Assembly: GCF_007827045.1 (NCBI RefSeq)
Contig: NZ_RPFW01000003.1
Coordinates: 62,001-126,000, forward strand
DNA: 64,000 nt
Reading direction: 5' to 3'
Source: Trebonia kvetii
Lineage (GTDB): Bacteria; Actinomycetota; Actinomycetes; Streptosporangiales; Streptosporangiaceae
Below are positions 20,582 to 29,253 of this stretch, one piece after another. The position numbers and the translations under genes are program-made. Numbering within the stretch: position 1 is the stretch's first letter; each line of letters opens with the position of its first letter. A model generated the notes under the pieces. The model saw only the letters and a program-made list of their open reading frames with translations, was not told where the DNA came from and made no database searches.

Positions 20582-21378
20582 CCGAATTCGTCGATGACCG
20601 GGACGGCGGCGTGCACGGCGGCCCCGGTGAGCACGGCCTCGGAATGAGCGCCGCACCCGTGATCGGCCGAGACCACCCGGCCGTCGTCGGGTGCGAACGC
20701 GTTGCCGCAGGCGCCGAAGACCCGGCCGAGGCCGCCGCTCAGCGGGACGAAGAAACCGCAGGTCACGCAGTTGGCGGGGGCGGCGTGGGACAGCGGCGTG
20801 CGGGGCCCGTGATCGCTCTCGTACCAGCGCTCCGCCGTGTCGTCGCGGCCGAACGAGGACAGCACCCGTGACCGGCCGGGCGCGGGCAGTTCCGACGGTT
20901 CGGCCGGCCCCGCCTGCTCGTTCTCTGTGTCGGTCCAGGGCAGGAACCAGTCGGTCACCGCGTCGTCGCCGTCGAGGACGGCGAACGGTACGAGGCGCTC
21001 GTCGTCCAGGCTCGCGGGCAGCAGGTCGCCGATTCCGACATCGCCTGGCCGCAGCCGGTCGTGCCAGGGCACCCAGGCGGGCGCCAGCAGCGCGTCCGGG
21101 CCCGGAAGCAGGACGCTCTCGTCGACCGTCACCAGCTTGGACCGCGGCGCGCGCGTCACGGTGACCGCCCAGCGCCAGCCGGCGTAGGCGCGGTCCGCGC
21201 AGCCGAACAGGTGCATGACGACACGATCGGCGACGGGCTCGACGCCCAGATGCTCGCCGATGGCGTCCGAGGTCACCCCGGCGTCATCGATCAGGGCCTT
21301 CCTGGCCACGTCAACAGCGTCGGCGCAGACCTGGTCCGCTTCCTTCGCCCGGTTTCTGATCGTGCTCACGACTGCCAA
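20494..21378 (-). CDS. DUF3027-family protein
   Basis: A 294-residue soluble protein of the actinobacterial DUF3027 family. It starts with a helical segment (ADQVCADAVDVARKALID), has a WRWAVTVTRAPRSKLVTVDE strand, a WVPWHDRLRPGD motif that is highly typical, a central WFLPWTDTE segment and a C-terminal domain with CVTCGFFVPLSGGLG and HGCGAHSE, which could be a metal site made of four Cys and a His. The start is uncertain: TTG 21378 has GGGAG six bases upstream, while GTG 21369 is an alternative. It lies beside DUF2530 and an MFS gene, a conserved grouping. Function unknown. Confidence 0.8.
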   Translation of the reverse strand: MAVVSTIRNRAKEADQVCADAVDVARKALIDDAGVTSDAIGEHLGVEPVADRVVMHLFGCADRAYAGWRWAVTVTRAPRSKLVTVDESVLLPGPDALLAPAWVPWHDRLRPGDVGIGDLLPASLDDERLVPFAVLDGDDAVTDWFLPWTDTENEQAGPAEPSELPAPGRSRVLSSFGRDDTAERWYESDHGPRTPLSHAAPANCVTCGFFVPLSGGLGRVFGACGNAFAPDDGRVVSADHGCGAHSEAVLTGAAVHAAVPVIDEFGYDLVDLPGVSVEETVFEPLSRDSYPEES

Positions 21379-21439
21379 TTATTGCTCCCGTCGCCCGATA
21401 GGGCTCGTCGCAGTGCCGCAGACCAAGAATACTGTGAAC

Positions 21440-22954
21440 ATGCGGATGTCGGATGCGCTGCGCCGGGCTGGTGATGCCGCCCATGCGACGGGCCAGGCGT
21501 TCCGCTCGGGCGGTCAGGCCTCCGGCCAGGCAACCAGGCGGACGGCGCGCTTCGTGCACCGGATCACCGGAGCACAGGGCGCGGACAGAACCGGTCTCGG
21601 CACGCTCTTCGAGATGACCGCGGCGAGCGGCGCCGCCGACGCGTTCGTGACCGTGGCGCTGGCGGGCACGATCTTCTTCAGCACGTCCGTGGACCAGGCC
21701 CGCGGCCGCGTGGTGCTCTTCCTGATCATCACGATGGCGCCGTTCGCCGTGCTCGCGCCGTTCATCGGCCCCGCGCTGGACCGGATACAGCAGGGCCGCA
21801 GGTTCGTGCTCGCAGGCACCATGCTCACCCGCGGCCTGCTCTGCTACGCGATGTCGGCGAACGTGAAGGACTCGGTGACGCTGCTGCCCGCCGCGTTCGG
21901 CATCCTGGTGCTGCAGAAGGCGGGCGGCGTGGTCAAGGCCTCGGTCACGCCTCGCCTGCTGCCCGCCAACCTCACGCTTGTCACCGCGAACGCGCGCTCT
22001 GGTCTCATTTCGATCGCCACGTCCACGGCGGCAGCGGTCCTCGCCGCCGGGGTGCAGTTCGCGGGCGGCGCCGCCTGGACGCTGCGTGTCGGCACGCTGA
22101 TCTACCTGGCCGCCATGGTGCTCGCGCTCCGCCTTCCCGAGCAGATCGACGTCCCGGCCGCGGAACGCGCGCCGGCGCCCGCGCCCGAGCAGGGGCGGGG
22201 CCCAGGTCGCGAGCCCCAGCCGGGGACACCGACGCGGCCGGACATGCCGCGGCCCACGCTACCCCTGGAGGCCGGGGAGAAGCCGGACGCGGGCCGGGGG
22301 CACCACGGCGGGCGCTGGCGGACCCTCGCCAACGTCGGGCCCATCGTCGCCGAGGCGATGACGGTCAACGCGGTGCTGCGCGCCTATTCCGGCTACATCC
22401 TGTTCCTGCTCGCGTTCCTGCTGCGCAGCGTGAACCTCGGTACGGTCTTCGGCCATGAGGTCTCGCACAACTTCGCGCTCGGCGCGCTCGCGCTCGGCCT
22501 GTCGGTCGGCAGCCTCGCCTCGATGATCCTCGGCTCCTTCTTCCGCGGCCGGGCGCCGCAGCTGATCATGTTCAGCGTGCTCGCCATCGCCCCGGTGGTG
22601 ACGGCGTTGTGCGCGTGGCAATTCGGCCTGTGGGCGGCCGTCATCGTCGAGGCCACCGCGATCTTCTGCGCCAGCCTCGCCAAGCTCGGGCAGGACTCGA
22701 TCGTCGGCCGCGAGATCGGCGATGAGATCAGGTCCTCGACGTTCGCGGTCTCCGAAACGCTGAACCAGGTCGCCAACGTGGCAGGCGGACTGGCGGGCGT
22801 GCTCGTGTCGATGCTGAACAACGGGCAGGTCGGCCTGAGCATCGCCGCAGGCGGCCTGCTCGTCGCGCTTGTGCTGCTCGTGCTGCGCCGCAGGCAGCGG
22901 GTCGTGGCAACCGAGCACCGGATGCCGCCCGCGCAGGCCGCGAGCACCCGCTAG
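21440..22954 (+). CDS. Major facilitator superfamily transporter
   Basis: A 504-residue membrane protein: about 55 hydrophilic residues, then two bundles of six predicted helices separated by a roughly 75-residue Pro/Gly-rich loop near residues 235-310. The LDRIQQGRRFVLAGTMLTRG segment between helices 2 and 3 is the MFS loop motif. The frame is open far upstream; I chose the ATG at 21440 (ATG 21446 and GTG 21434 are alternatives) since upstream sequence is antisense to the DUF3027 gene. Substrate unknown. It ends just before a large hairpin. Confidence 0.8.
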   Translation: MRMSDALRRAGDAAHATGQAFRSGGQASGQATRRTARFVHRITGAQGADRTGLGTLFEMTAASGAADAFVTVALAGTIFFSTSVDQARGRVVLFLIITMAPFAVLAPFIGPALDRIQQGRRFVLAGTMLTRGLLCYAMSANVKDSVTLLPAAFGILVLQKAGGVVKASVTPRLLPANLTLVTANARSGLISIATSTAAAVLAAGVQFAGGAAWTLRVGTLIYLAAMVLALRLPEQIDVPAAERAPAPAPEQGRGPGREPQPGTPTRPDMPRPTLPLEAGEKPDAGRGHHGGRWRTLANVGPIVAEAMTVNAVLRAYSGYILFLLAFLLRSVNLGTVFGHEVSHNFALGALALGLSVGSLASMILGSFFRGRAPQLIMFSVLAIAPVVTALCAWQFGLWAAVIVEATAIFCASLAKLGQDSIVGREIGDEIRSSTFAVSETLNQVANVAGGLAGVLVSMLNNGQVGLSIAAGGLLVALVLLVLRRRQRVVATEHRMPPAQAASTR

Positions 22955-22957
22955 GTT

Positions 22958-23015
22958 GCGTTTGCTGAGCGCCCGATGGCACAAACCGCCATCGTATCGG
23001 GCGCTCTGCAAACGC
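22958..23015. terminator. Long imperfect hairpin between convergent genes
   Basis: GCGTTTGC-T-GAGCGCCCG-ATGGC (22958-22980) can pair with the complementary arm at 22988-23015, with one mismatch and a 5-base bulge, around a 7-base loop. It starts three bases after the MFS stop and faces the end of the convergent ABC permease gene, so it can act as a terminator in both directions. Confidence 0.6.
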
Positions 23016-23024
23016 CTATCTCCC

Positions 23025-23040
23025 GGGGGGACGACCCCCC
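23025..23040. repeat. GGGGGG-ACGA-CCCCCC hairpin motif, copy 1
   Basis: A G6-ACGA-C6 hairpin immediately after the larger 22958-23015 hairpin, in the gap between the MFS gene and the ABC permease. The same motif recurs at 44044-44059. Confidence 0.6.
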
Positions 23041-23133
23041 GTACCCCCCGAGGCCGGCCTGGCGGCCGGGTATTGAGTCGCGTGCCCGACGGGGAAACCG
23101 CCCTTATGCCTCCCGGACCCTGATTCCGGCCGG

Positions 23134-24327
23134 TCAGGTGGCTCGGAGGGCCTCCGCTGGGGGCAGCCGTGCCGCCTTGACGGCGGGATATGCGCCGGCC
23201 AGGGCGCCCGCCACGAGGGCGATCCCGAGCCCGCCCGCCACGGCGACCGCGGGAACCACCACCGGCTGGCCCGCCGAGATCGCGTAGCCGGCCGTCGCGG
23301 CCGCACCGAGCAGCACCCCGATGGCCCCGCCGAGCAGCGAGAGCAGCAGAGCCTCGGCGAGGAACTGCGCCGCGACGTGCCAGCGGGCGGCGCCGAGCGC
23401 GCGGCGCAGCCCGATCTCGCCGCGCCGCTCGAGCACGGAGATCACCATGATGTTGGCGATGCCGATCGCGCCCACCGCGGCGGCGATCCCGCCGAGGCCG
23501 AGGAACAGCCCGGTGAGCGCGGTGCCCGCGGCGGCCCGTGCGGCAAGGATGCTCGACGGCGTGCTCACCTGCACGCCCTCGGGCTGCGCGGGGTTGGCGG
23601 TGAACGGGAGCACGCTGGTCACCGCCTGCACTTGATCCGGCAGCGCCCGCAGGTACAGCTCGGTCGGGTGCCCGCCAAGGCCGAGCAGCCGGTGCGCGAC
23701 GGGAAACCCGACGAGCGCGGCCTCGTCGATCTCCGGGGCGAGCGGCACCGGTGAAAGGATGCCGATCACGGTGAAGTACAGGCCGCCCAGGTACACCTGG
23801 GTATCCGGAGCTACCTGGTCGATGCCGAGGGTCCTGGCGGCGACCGCGCCGAGCACGACCGCCGGGTAGCGCTGGGTGGCCGCGTTCAGGAAGGCCCCGT
23901 GCGACACGGCGCCGCCAAGCGTGCCGAGCAGGCCGGGCTGCGCGGCGAGCACCGAGATGCCGCCGGTGTCGATGGCGGGCACCATGCTGGTGCGCCGGAC
24001 CGTCACGGCCGGCACGTAACCCACCGCGGTCACCGACTCGACCGGCGGGATCCGCGCGATCATCGGCTGGGCGGTCAGCGGCAGCGGGGCGGGCGACCCG
24101 TCGAAGCCGCTGCCCGCGGACACGGTGAGCAGGTTGGCCTCGGCCCCGAGCTGGCTGAGCAGGTTCGCCTTCGATGAGGCGGAGATGCCGAGCACCGCGA
24201 CACCCGCGGCTATCCCGATGGCGATGCCGAGCGCGGAAAGCGCCGCCCGCAGCCTGCGCGCCCGCAGGCCGAGCAGGCCGCCGCTTATCAGGTCCGCGGC
24301 CCGCAGCCGCGGCCTTTTCGCGGTCAC
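23134..24327 (-). CDS. ABC transporter permease, MacB/FtsX type
   Basis: A 397-residue permease: one N-terminal helix (residues about 22-50, GLRARRLRAALSALGIAIG), a large extracytoplasmic domain, and three C-terminal helices from about residue 270. The segment NIMVISVLERRGEIGLRRALGA is the classical MacB/FtsX coupling motif contacting the ATPase. The gene overlaps the ATPase gene by 4 bp. Together with the adaptor and ATPase it forms a tripartite-like efflux or lipoprotein-handling system at the membrane. Last gene of the operon 26771 to 23134. Confidence 0.9.
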   Translation of the reverse strand: MTAKRPRLRAADLISGGLLGLRARRLRAALSALGIAIGIAAGVAVLGISASSKANLLSQLGAEANLLTVSAGSGFDGSPAPLPLTAQPMIARIPPVESVTAVGYVPAVTVRRTSMVPAIDTGGISVLAAQPGLLGTLGGAVSHGAFLNAATQRYPAVVLGAVAARTLGIDQVAPDTQVYLGGLYFTVIGILSPVPLAPEIDEAALVGFPVAHRLLGLGGHPTELYLRALPDQVQAVTSVLPFTANPAQPEGVQVSTPSSILAARAAAGTALTGLFLGLGGIAAAVGAIGIANIMVISVLERRGEIGLRRALGAARWHVAAQFLAEALLLSLLGGAIGVLLGAAATAGYAISAGQPVVVPAVAVAGGLGIALVAGALAGAYPAVKAARLPPAEALRAT

Positions 24328-25010
24328 CGTGGCGCTCCGTCGTCAGACACGATCCTGCCGTCCCGCATGAGCACGTGCCGGTCCATCGCGGCGGCGACCG
24401 CCTGGTCATGGGTCACCACGACGACCGCGGTCCCGTCGTCGGCGAGGCCGGCGAGCAGCGCGACGATGGTCGAGCCCGCCGCGGAGTCGAGGTTCCCTGT
24501 GGGCTCGTCGGCGAACACCACGTCTGGCTTGCCGATCACGGCCCGGGCGATCGCCACCCGCTGGCGTTCGCCGCCGGACAGCTGGGCGGGACGGTGGCCG
24601 AGCCTGTCGCCGAGCCCGACCCGGTCGAGCGCGGCCACGGCCGCGGCTCGCCGCTGCCTGGCGGGCGTGCCGTGGTAGAGCAGGCCGAGCGCCACATTCT
24701 GCACCGCGTCCAGGTGGTCGAGCAGGTGGAACTGCTGGAAGACGAAGCCCAGACGGTGGGCGCGCAGCCGCGACACGGCCGCGTCGGAAAGGCCGGAGAC
24801 CTCCTCGCCGCCGATCCGCACGCTGCCCCGCGACGGTCGTTCCAGCGTGCCCGCGACGTGCAGCAGCGTGGTCTTGCCCGAGCCGGACGGTCCGACGATT
24901 GCGGTCCGCTCGCCGGACCTGAGTGCGAGCGTCACGTCGGCGAGCGCCCGCACCGGGGTCGCGCCCGGGTAGGTCTTGCCGACACCGGTGACGGTGAGCA
25001 ACTCGGTCAC
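24324..25010 (-). CDS. ABC transporter ATP-binding protein, MacB/LolD type
   Basis: A 228-residue ATPase with Walker A GPSGSGKTTLL (about residue 40), Q-loop FQQFHLLDHLDAVQN, signature LSGGERQRVAIARA, Walker B VVFADEPTGNLDS and the switch His in VVVTHD. The sequence is the LolD/MacB subclass that energises FtsX-like permeases by mechanotransmission. It overlaps both the adaptor gene upstream and the permease gene downstream by 4 bp, so all are translationally coupled. Confidence 0.93.
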   Translation of the reverse strand: MTELLTVTGVGKTYPGATPVRALADVTLALRSGERTAIVGPSGSGKTTLLHVAGTLERPSRGSVRIGGEEVSGLSDAAVSRLRAHRLGFVFQQFHLLDHLDAVQNVALGLLYHGTPARQRRAAAVAALDRVGLGDRLGHRPAQLSGGERQRVAIARAVIGKPDVVFADEPTGNLDSAAGSTIVALLAGLADDGTAVVVVTHDQAVAAAMDRHVLMRDGRIVSDDGAPR

Positions 25011-26149
25011 TGGGCCGGCACCTCCACCCGCTGGCCCGCGGCGATGCCCGCGCCCGAGACCTGCACCAGGGTGGACGAGAACAGGCCGGTCCGCACCGCG
25101 ACCAGCTGCCTGGCGGCGGCGGCGCCCGTTCCGTGCACTACCTCGACCGCGTAGCCGCCGCCGGCCAGCGCGACGAGCGCGCTCACCGGGACGGCGAGCA
25201 CGTCATTCACGTGCGCCGCGACGATGCTGACCGACACCGGCGCCTGGTCGAAGTCTCCGGCCGCCAGCGGGCGGTTCAGCCGGACGGTCATCGCGACCGA
25301 TTCCTGACTGCCGCCCCCGCTCTGCCCCGGCTGGGCGCTGGGATCCTGTCCGCCGGCGGCTGTCCCCGCCGTGGCGACGGATGAGACCGCGGTGACGGTA
25401 CCCGGGATGGTCGTCACGCCGTCAGGCAACGTCACGGTCACTTCCTCACCGCGCCGCACCAAGTACTCCTGTGCGACCGGGAGCTGCGCGGTGACGACGG
25501 GAGCGGTCGACGTCGCGGTCAGCACCTGCGCGCCCGGCTGCGGCGGCGAGCCGAGGCCCGGGGCCACGCTGGTGACCCGGAGCGCGCCTGGTGCGAAGAC
25601 GACCTGGCCGAGCGGCACGGTTCCGGTGGCCGGCAGGCCGGCCGCCTCCTGCCAGAGTTCGACCGCGTATGCGGTCGCTGCTGTGTAGTAGTCGCTGACC
25701 GTGAGGTACTTGCCGAAGCCGAGCGCGATCACGTTCCTGTCGAGCTGGGCCACGTCGGGCCCGGGTAGCACCCACTCCGACAGCGACCGCCATGCCGGCC
25801 GTGAGCCGTAGAACAGCGTGACGGGTGTGCCGTCGACCTCATACAGCCGGTCTCCCCGGTGCACGATCGCCCCGGTGGCGGGCAGCGCCGTGTAGGCGGT
25901 TCCCGCCGCCTGGTTGACGACTCCGTAGGACCCGCGGTAACCGAGTGCCCCCGCGACCTGGACCGTGTTGGTGAGGTCCGTTCTGACCACCGGGGCGGTC
26001 CTGGTAGCGATGCCCGGCGTGGCGGCGGCCTGCTGCCGCGGGTACAGCGCGTAGCCGCCGATGAGGGCCGCCGCGGTGGCGCCCGCGGCGAGCAGCGGCA
26101 CGCCCGCCGCGGCGGCCAGGCGGCGGCGCGGTTCGCGGTCAGCCGTCAT
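25007..26149 (-). CDS. Membrane-anchored efflux adaptor (HlyD/MacA-like)
   Basis: A 380-residue protein with one N-terminal membrane helix (residues about 12-32) and an extracytoplasmic region. It has a beta-barrel and lipoyl-like architecture: LTNTVQVAGALGYRG at the start of the folded part, ATGAIVHRGDRLYEVDGTPV, and a C-terminal LAVPVSALVAL/ GYAVEVVHG region. It contains the peptidoglycan-binding-like segment (ALGFGKYLTVSDYYTAATAYAVELWQ) that actinobacterial versions carry in place of a coiled-coil hairpin. It would connect the FtsX-like permease to cell-wall space. Overlaps the ATPase by 4 bp and the upstream lipoprotein gene by 11 bp. Confidence 0.82.
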   Translation of the reverse strand: MTADREPRRRLAAAAGVPLLAAGATAAALIGGYALYPRQQAAATPGIATRTAPVVRTDLTNTVQVAGALGYRGSYGVVNQAAGTAYTALPATGAIVHRGDRLYEVDGTPVTLFYGSRPAWRSLSEWVLPGPDVAQLDRNVIALGFGKYLTVSDYYTAATAYAVELWQEAAGLPATGTVPLGQVVFAPGALRVTSVAPGLGSPPQPGAQVLTATSTAPVVTAQLPVAQEYLVRRGEEVTVTLPDGVTTIPGTVTAVSSVATAGTAAGGQDPSAQPGQSGGGSQESVAMTVRLNRPLAAGDFDQAPVSVSIVAAHVNDVLAVPVSALVALAGGGYAVEVVHGTGAAAARQLVAVRTGLFSSTLVQVSGAGIAAGQRVEVPAQ

Positions 26150-26771
26150 TGCTCAGGCTCCCCAGCGTCGACGCCTGGATCTCCGCGGTTACCTGCGCGA
26201 CGCATGCCTGAATGGCGTGCTGCCAGACGGGGTTTTGCTTGCCGCCGGCCGGCCCCTCGCTCGCGGACACGCCGAACCCGTGACCGGGCGTGTACTGGGA
26301 CCGCGCTGTGGGGTCGGTGACCTTCGGCAGGCCGTGCGCCCGCAGGCACTCGGCTGCCCTGACGCCGGCCTGCACGAGCTGCGGCGGGGCGGGCGGCTCG
26401 TCCATCGGACTCAGGCCCGCGGTCGCGATAAGCGCCGCGCAGGCGTGCCGTACGGCGTCTAGTACCGACTGCGAGGCATTCTGGAAACTGCGGCTGTCGC
26501 TGTAGACCTGACCGCTCGGGGTGAGTACCGGATCGGCGTAGCCGGGAATGCCATGCTGGCGGATGCACTGGGCTGCCGCATGCAGCGCGCTGGCCCGGGC
26601 GCCGCCCGCCGTGCCGGCAGTGGCCTGGCCTCCGGGTGCGCTCTGGCTGAGGCTTGGCACGGCCGGCGGCGCGGAGCCCGAGCCGCCGCAGGCGGTCACG
26701 GGCGCCGCGATGGCCGCCGCCAGCGCCGCGGCCAGGCCGGCCGCCCGTGGCCGCAGTCGGATCCTGTTCAT
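26139..26771 (-). CDS. Putative lipoprotein
   Basis: A 210-residue exported lipoprotein. The N-terminal signal region ends in a lipobox (VTAC at about residue 28) followed by GGSGSAPP. The mature part is Ala/Pro-rich and carries two related segments, AAQCIRQHGIPGYADPV and AAECLRAHGLPKVTDPT, each with a Cys-x4-HG motif: an internal duplication. Related Cys-HG lipoproteins are found upstream of MacAB-like operons in actinobacteria. The start has a GAAGGGA ribosome site. First gene of the efflux operon and divergent from the two-component system. Confidence 0.75.
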   Translation of the reverse strand: MNRIRLRPRAAGLAAALAAAIAAPVTACGGSGSAPPAVPSLSQSAPGGQATAGTAGGARASALHAAAQCIRQHGIPGYADPVLTPSGQVYSDSRSFQNASQSVLDAVRHACAALIATAGLSPMDEPPAPPQLVQAGVRAAECLRAHGLPKVTDPTARSQYTPGHGFGVSASEGPAGGKQNPVWQHAIQACVAQVTAEIQASTLGSLSNDG

Positions 26772-26918
26772 GGAAATTCCCTTCGCGCCTGGCCGGCCCG
26801 CTGCGAGCCGGCGGGCACAGTTCTACGGGGCGCGCGGTAACAGCTGCCCAACACGAATTGGGCGCTGCCACCTGCCGGTGTTATGCCGATGTCATGCCGG
26901 CCAGGGCACCATGGGGGG

Positions 26919-27599
26919 GTGCGCGTGCTAGTGGTTGAGGATCAGCGGGTGCTCGCCGACCGGATCGCGGAAGGCCTGCGCGATCAGGGCATGGCGGTCG
27001 ACGTCGCCTACGACGGCGCGACCGCGATGGAGCTCACGGCGGTCACCGGCTTCGACGTGATCGTGCTCGACCGGGATCTGCCCCGGGTGCACGGCGACGC
27101 GGTATGCGCGGCGCTTGTGGCCGGGCCGACCGTCACGCGGATTCTCATGCTCACCGCGGCCGCCGGGGTCGAGGACCGGGTCGACGGGCTCAACCTCGGT
27201 GCCGATGACTATCTGGGGAAGCCGTTTGCGTTCACCGAGCTGGTGGCGCGGGTCCGCGCCCTGGCCAGGCGGGCGCCGTCCGCGCCGCCGGTAGCGGTGA
27301 TTGGCGACCTGGTCGTCGACCGGGCCAGGCGGCGGGTTACCCGGTCGGGACGGCCGGTAGTGCTTACCCGCAAGGAGTTCGGCGTGCTTGAAACGCTCGT
27401 CGCCGCGGACGGTGGCGTGGTCAGCGCCGAGGATCTGCTCGACCACGTCTGGGACGTCAATGCCGACCCGTTCAGCAACACGGTCTCTGTGACGGTCTCC
27501 CGGCTGCGGAAGAAACTGGGCAGCCCGCCGCTGATAGAAACCCTCGTCGGCACCGGATACCGGCTGCGCGGCCTGCCAGCGGAACCTGGCCGACGATGA
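26919..27599 (+). CDS. OmpR-family response regulator
   Basis: A 226-residue regulator. The receiver domain has the phosphoacceptor Asp51 (VIVLDRDLP), the acidic pair in VVEDQ, the Thr of MLTAA and Lys in GKPFAF. The C-terminal winged-helix domain ends with VTVSRLRKKLGSPPLIETLVGTGYRL. The GTG at 26919 opens with VRVLVVED and is preceded by a run of seven G that can serve as ribosome site; the frame is open back to 26883. It overlaps the kinase gene at ATGA. Divergence from the lipoprotein-efflux operon across 147 bp suggests it controls that operon. Confidence 0.9.
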   Translation: MRVLVVEDQRVLADRIAEGLRDQGMAVDVAYDGATAMELTAVTGFDVIVLDRDLPRVHGDAVCAALVAGPTVTRILMLTAAAGVEDRVDGLNLGADDYLGKPFAFTELVARVRALARRAPSAPPVAVIGDLVVDRARRRVTRSGRPVVLTRKEFGVLETLVAADGGVVSAEDLLDHVWDVNADPFSNTVSVTVSRLRKKLGSPPLIETLVGTGYRLRGLPAEPGRR

Positions 27600-28810
27600 G
27601 GACACCAGGCGTGCTCAGCCGCCGGCCAGTGCGGCTGCGCCTGACGCTGCTCTATAGCGGCCTTTTCCTGCTCGCGGGGGCGGCGCTGCTCATAGTGACC
27701 TACGGCCTTGTCGCGAACACCCTGCGGTCGACCGTGCCACAGGACCAGATCACCGCGATCACAAAGTCGTCCGGGTCGATGGACAACTGCAAGGCGAGCG
27801 CGACCACACCTGCCCAGGCAGAGGTATGCAAGCAGGAGGCGATGGCGGCCGCGCAGGGCATCGCCAACGCGACGGCGCAGGAGCAGCGCGCCGAGGCGCT
27901 CAGCCACCTGCTTGACGTCTCAGTCGCCGGGCTGGCCGCGATGGCGCTGGTCTCTGCCGTGGGCGGCTGGATCATGGCCGGGCGGGTGCTGCGGCCAGTG
28001 CACGCGATCACCGCGGCGGCGCGCCGTGCGTCCGAGGAGAACCTGGGTGAGCGGATCGCGCTGGCCGGACCGGAAGACGAGCTCAAGGAGCTCGCTGACA
28101 CGTTCGACGCGATGCTTGCCAGGCTCGACGCGGCGTTCGCCAGTCAGCGCAGGTTCGTCGCGAACGCCTCGCACGAGCTGCGCACGCCGCTGACCGTGAT
28201 GCGCACCGCCATCGACGTGACACTGGCCAAGAAGGAACGGACCCCCGCGCAGCTTGAGGCGATGGCCGCCGAGGTTCGGCAGGCGACCGGCCAGGCCGAG
28301 CGGCTGGTCGAGGCGCTGCTCACGCTGGCGCGCAGCGACCGCGGCACAGGACCGCGGTCAGTCCTCGACCTGGCCGTGCTTGCCGAGGACGCGCTTGACG
28401 CGGCGGTGCCGGCGGCCAGGGCGGGCTCGCTGCGGATCACGTCCGAGCTAAACCCTGGACTAGCGCTCGGTGACCCGGTGCTCGCCGAACGGCTGGTGTG
28501 CAACCTGATCGACAACGCGGTGCGGCACAACGTCCCTGGCGGGTGGCTCGAGGTTGCCAGCGGCGGCCGCGACGGCCTCGCGTTTCTCACGGTTGCCAAC
28601 AGCGGGCCGGTCGTCGGCGAGCCGGAGGTAAGCGCCCTGTTCGAGCCCTTCTACCGAGGGTGCCAGCACGGGGGACCTGACGCTCCGGAAGGCAGCGGGC
28701 TCGGGCTGTCCATCGTCCAGTCAGTGGTCAGGGCACATCGCGGCGACATCGCCGCCACCCCGCTCCCGGGCGGCGGCTTGGCCGTCACCGTGCGCCTGCC
28801 TGGCGGCTGA
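27596..28810 (+). CDS. Sensor histidine kinase
   Basis: A 404-residue membrane kinase: two membrane helices (about 17-40 and 108-130) flanking a short extracytoplasmic sensor of about 65 residues with two Cys (DNCKAS and EVCKQE) that may be disulfide-linked; a HAMP linker; the dimerisation helix with His193 in ANASHELRTPLTVM; and the ATPase domain with NLIDNAVRHN (N-box) and GSGLGLSIVQ (G2). It is coupled to the response regulator by a 4-bp overlap. The small sensor close to the membrane is typical of envelope-stress or antimicrobial-peptide sensing kinases paired with MacAB-like transporters. Confidence 0.9.
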   Translation: MRTPGVLSRRPVRLRLTLLYSGLFLLAGAALLIVTYGLVANTLRSTVPQDQITAITKSSGSMDNCKASATTPAQAEVCKQEAMAAAQGIANATAQEQRAEALSHLLDVSVAGLAAMALVSAVGGWIMAGRVLRPVHAITAAARRASEENLGERIALAGPEDELKELADTFDAMLARLDAAFASQRRFVANASHELRTPLTVMRTAIDVTLAKKERTPAQLEAMAAEVRQATGQAERLVEALLTLARSDRGTGPRSVLDLAVLAEDALDAAVPAARAGSLRITSELNPGLALGDPVLAERLVCNLIDNAVRHNVPGGWLEVASGGRDGLAFLTVANSGPVVGEPEVSALFEPFYRGCQHGGPDAPEGSGLGLSIVQSVVRAHRGDIAATPLPGGGLAVTVRLPGG

Positions 28811-28815
28811 AGGGC

Positions 28816-29253
28816 CTATGCGCTGGCGGGGCGGGTGGGCCGGCTGGCGCCGCGCTCTTCCGGCGCGATGTCGTCGGCGACGGCGCGCAGCAAGTCGGCG
28901 ATCGGCTTGGCTTCCTTCGGCTCCGGGTGCTTGCCGCGCCGGTAGGCGTCGGAGATCCCGTCGAGCAGCTTCATGAGGTCCTCGATGATCGGGATCATCT
29001 CGTCGGGCTTCTTCCTGGCGTGCTTCGCGACGGCGGCCGTTACGTTGGGCAGCGCCTCGAGAAGGCGCACCTGGAGCGCCTGCGCGCCCTTGCGCCCCTC
29101 CGCGATGCCGAACTCGACGCGCTGTCCCTTGGCCAGGGCGGTCGTCCCGGCCGGCAGCGCGGACGAATGCACGAAAACCTCGCCCCCGTCATCGCGGGCG
29201 AGGAAGCCGAACCCCTTTTCGGCGTCATACCACTTGACCTTGCCGGTAGGCAC
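28816..29253 (-). CDS. Cold-shock-domain protein with C-terminal helical extension
   Basis: A 145-residue protein. Residues 1-65 are a cold-shock domain (TGKVKWYDAEKGFGFLARDD with RNP1 GFGFL and RNP2 VFVHSSAL), binding single-stranded nucleic acid. The remaining 80 residues are a charged helical extension seen in a conserved actinobacterial family often adjacent to DUF3027-type genes. I chose the GTG at 29253 because GAGG lies eight bases upstream; the TTG at 29259 is too close to that site. Its stop is only 5 bases from the stop of the convergent kinase gene. Confidence 0.88.
   Translation of the reverse strand: MPTGKVKWYDAEKGFGFLARDDGGEVFVHSSALPAGTTALAKGQRVEFGIAEGRKGAQALQVRLLEALPNVTAAVAKHARKKPDEMIPIIEDLMKLLDGISDAYRRGKHPEPKEAKPIADLLRAVADDIAPEERGASRPTRPASA

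Noticed and set aside
22259..24409. A 716-codon minus-strand open frame
   Set aside because: It runs through the MFS 3' end, the hairpin and the ABC genes in another frame, with low-complexity Arg/Gly/Ala composition; a GC shadow.
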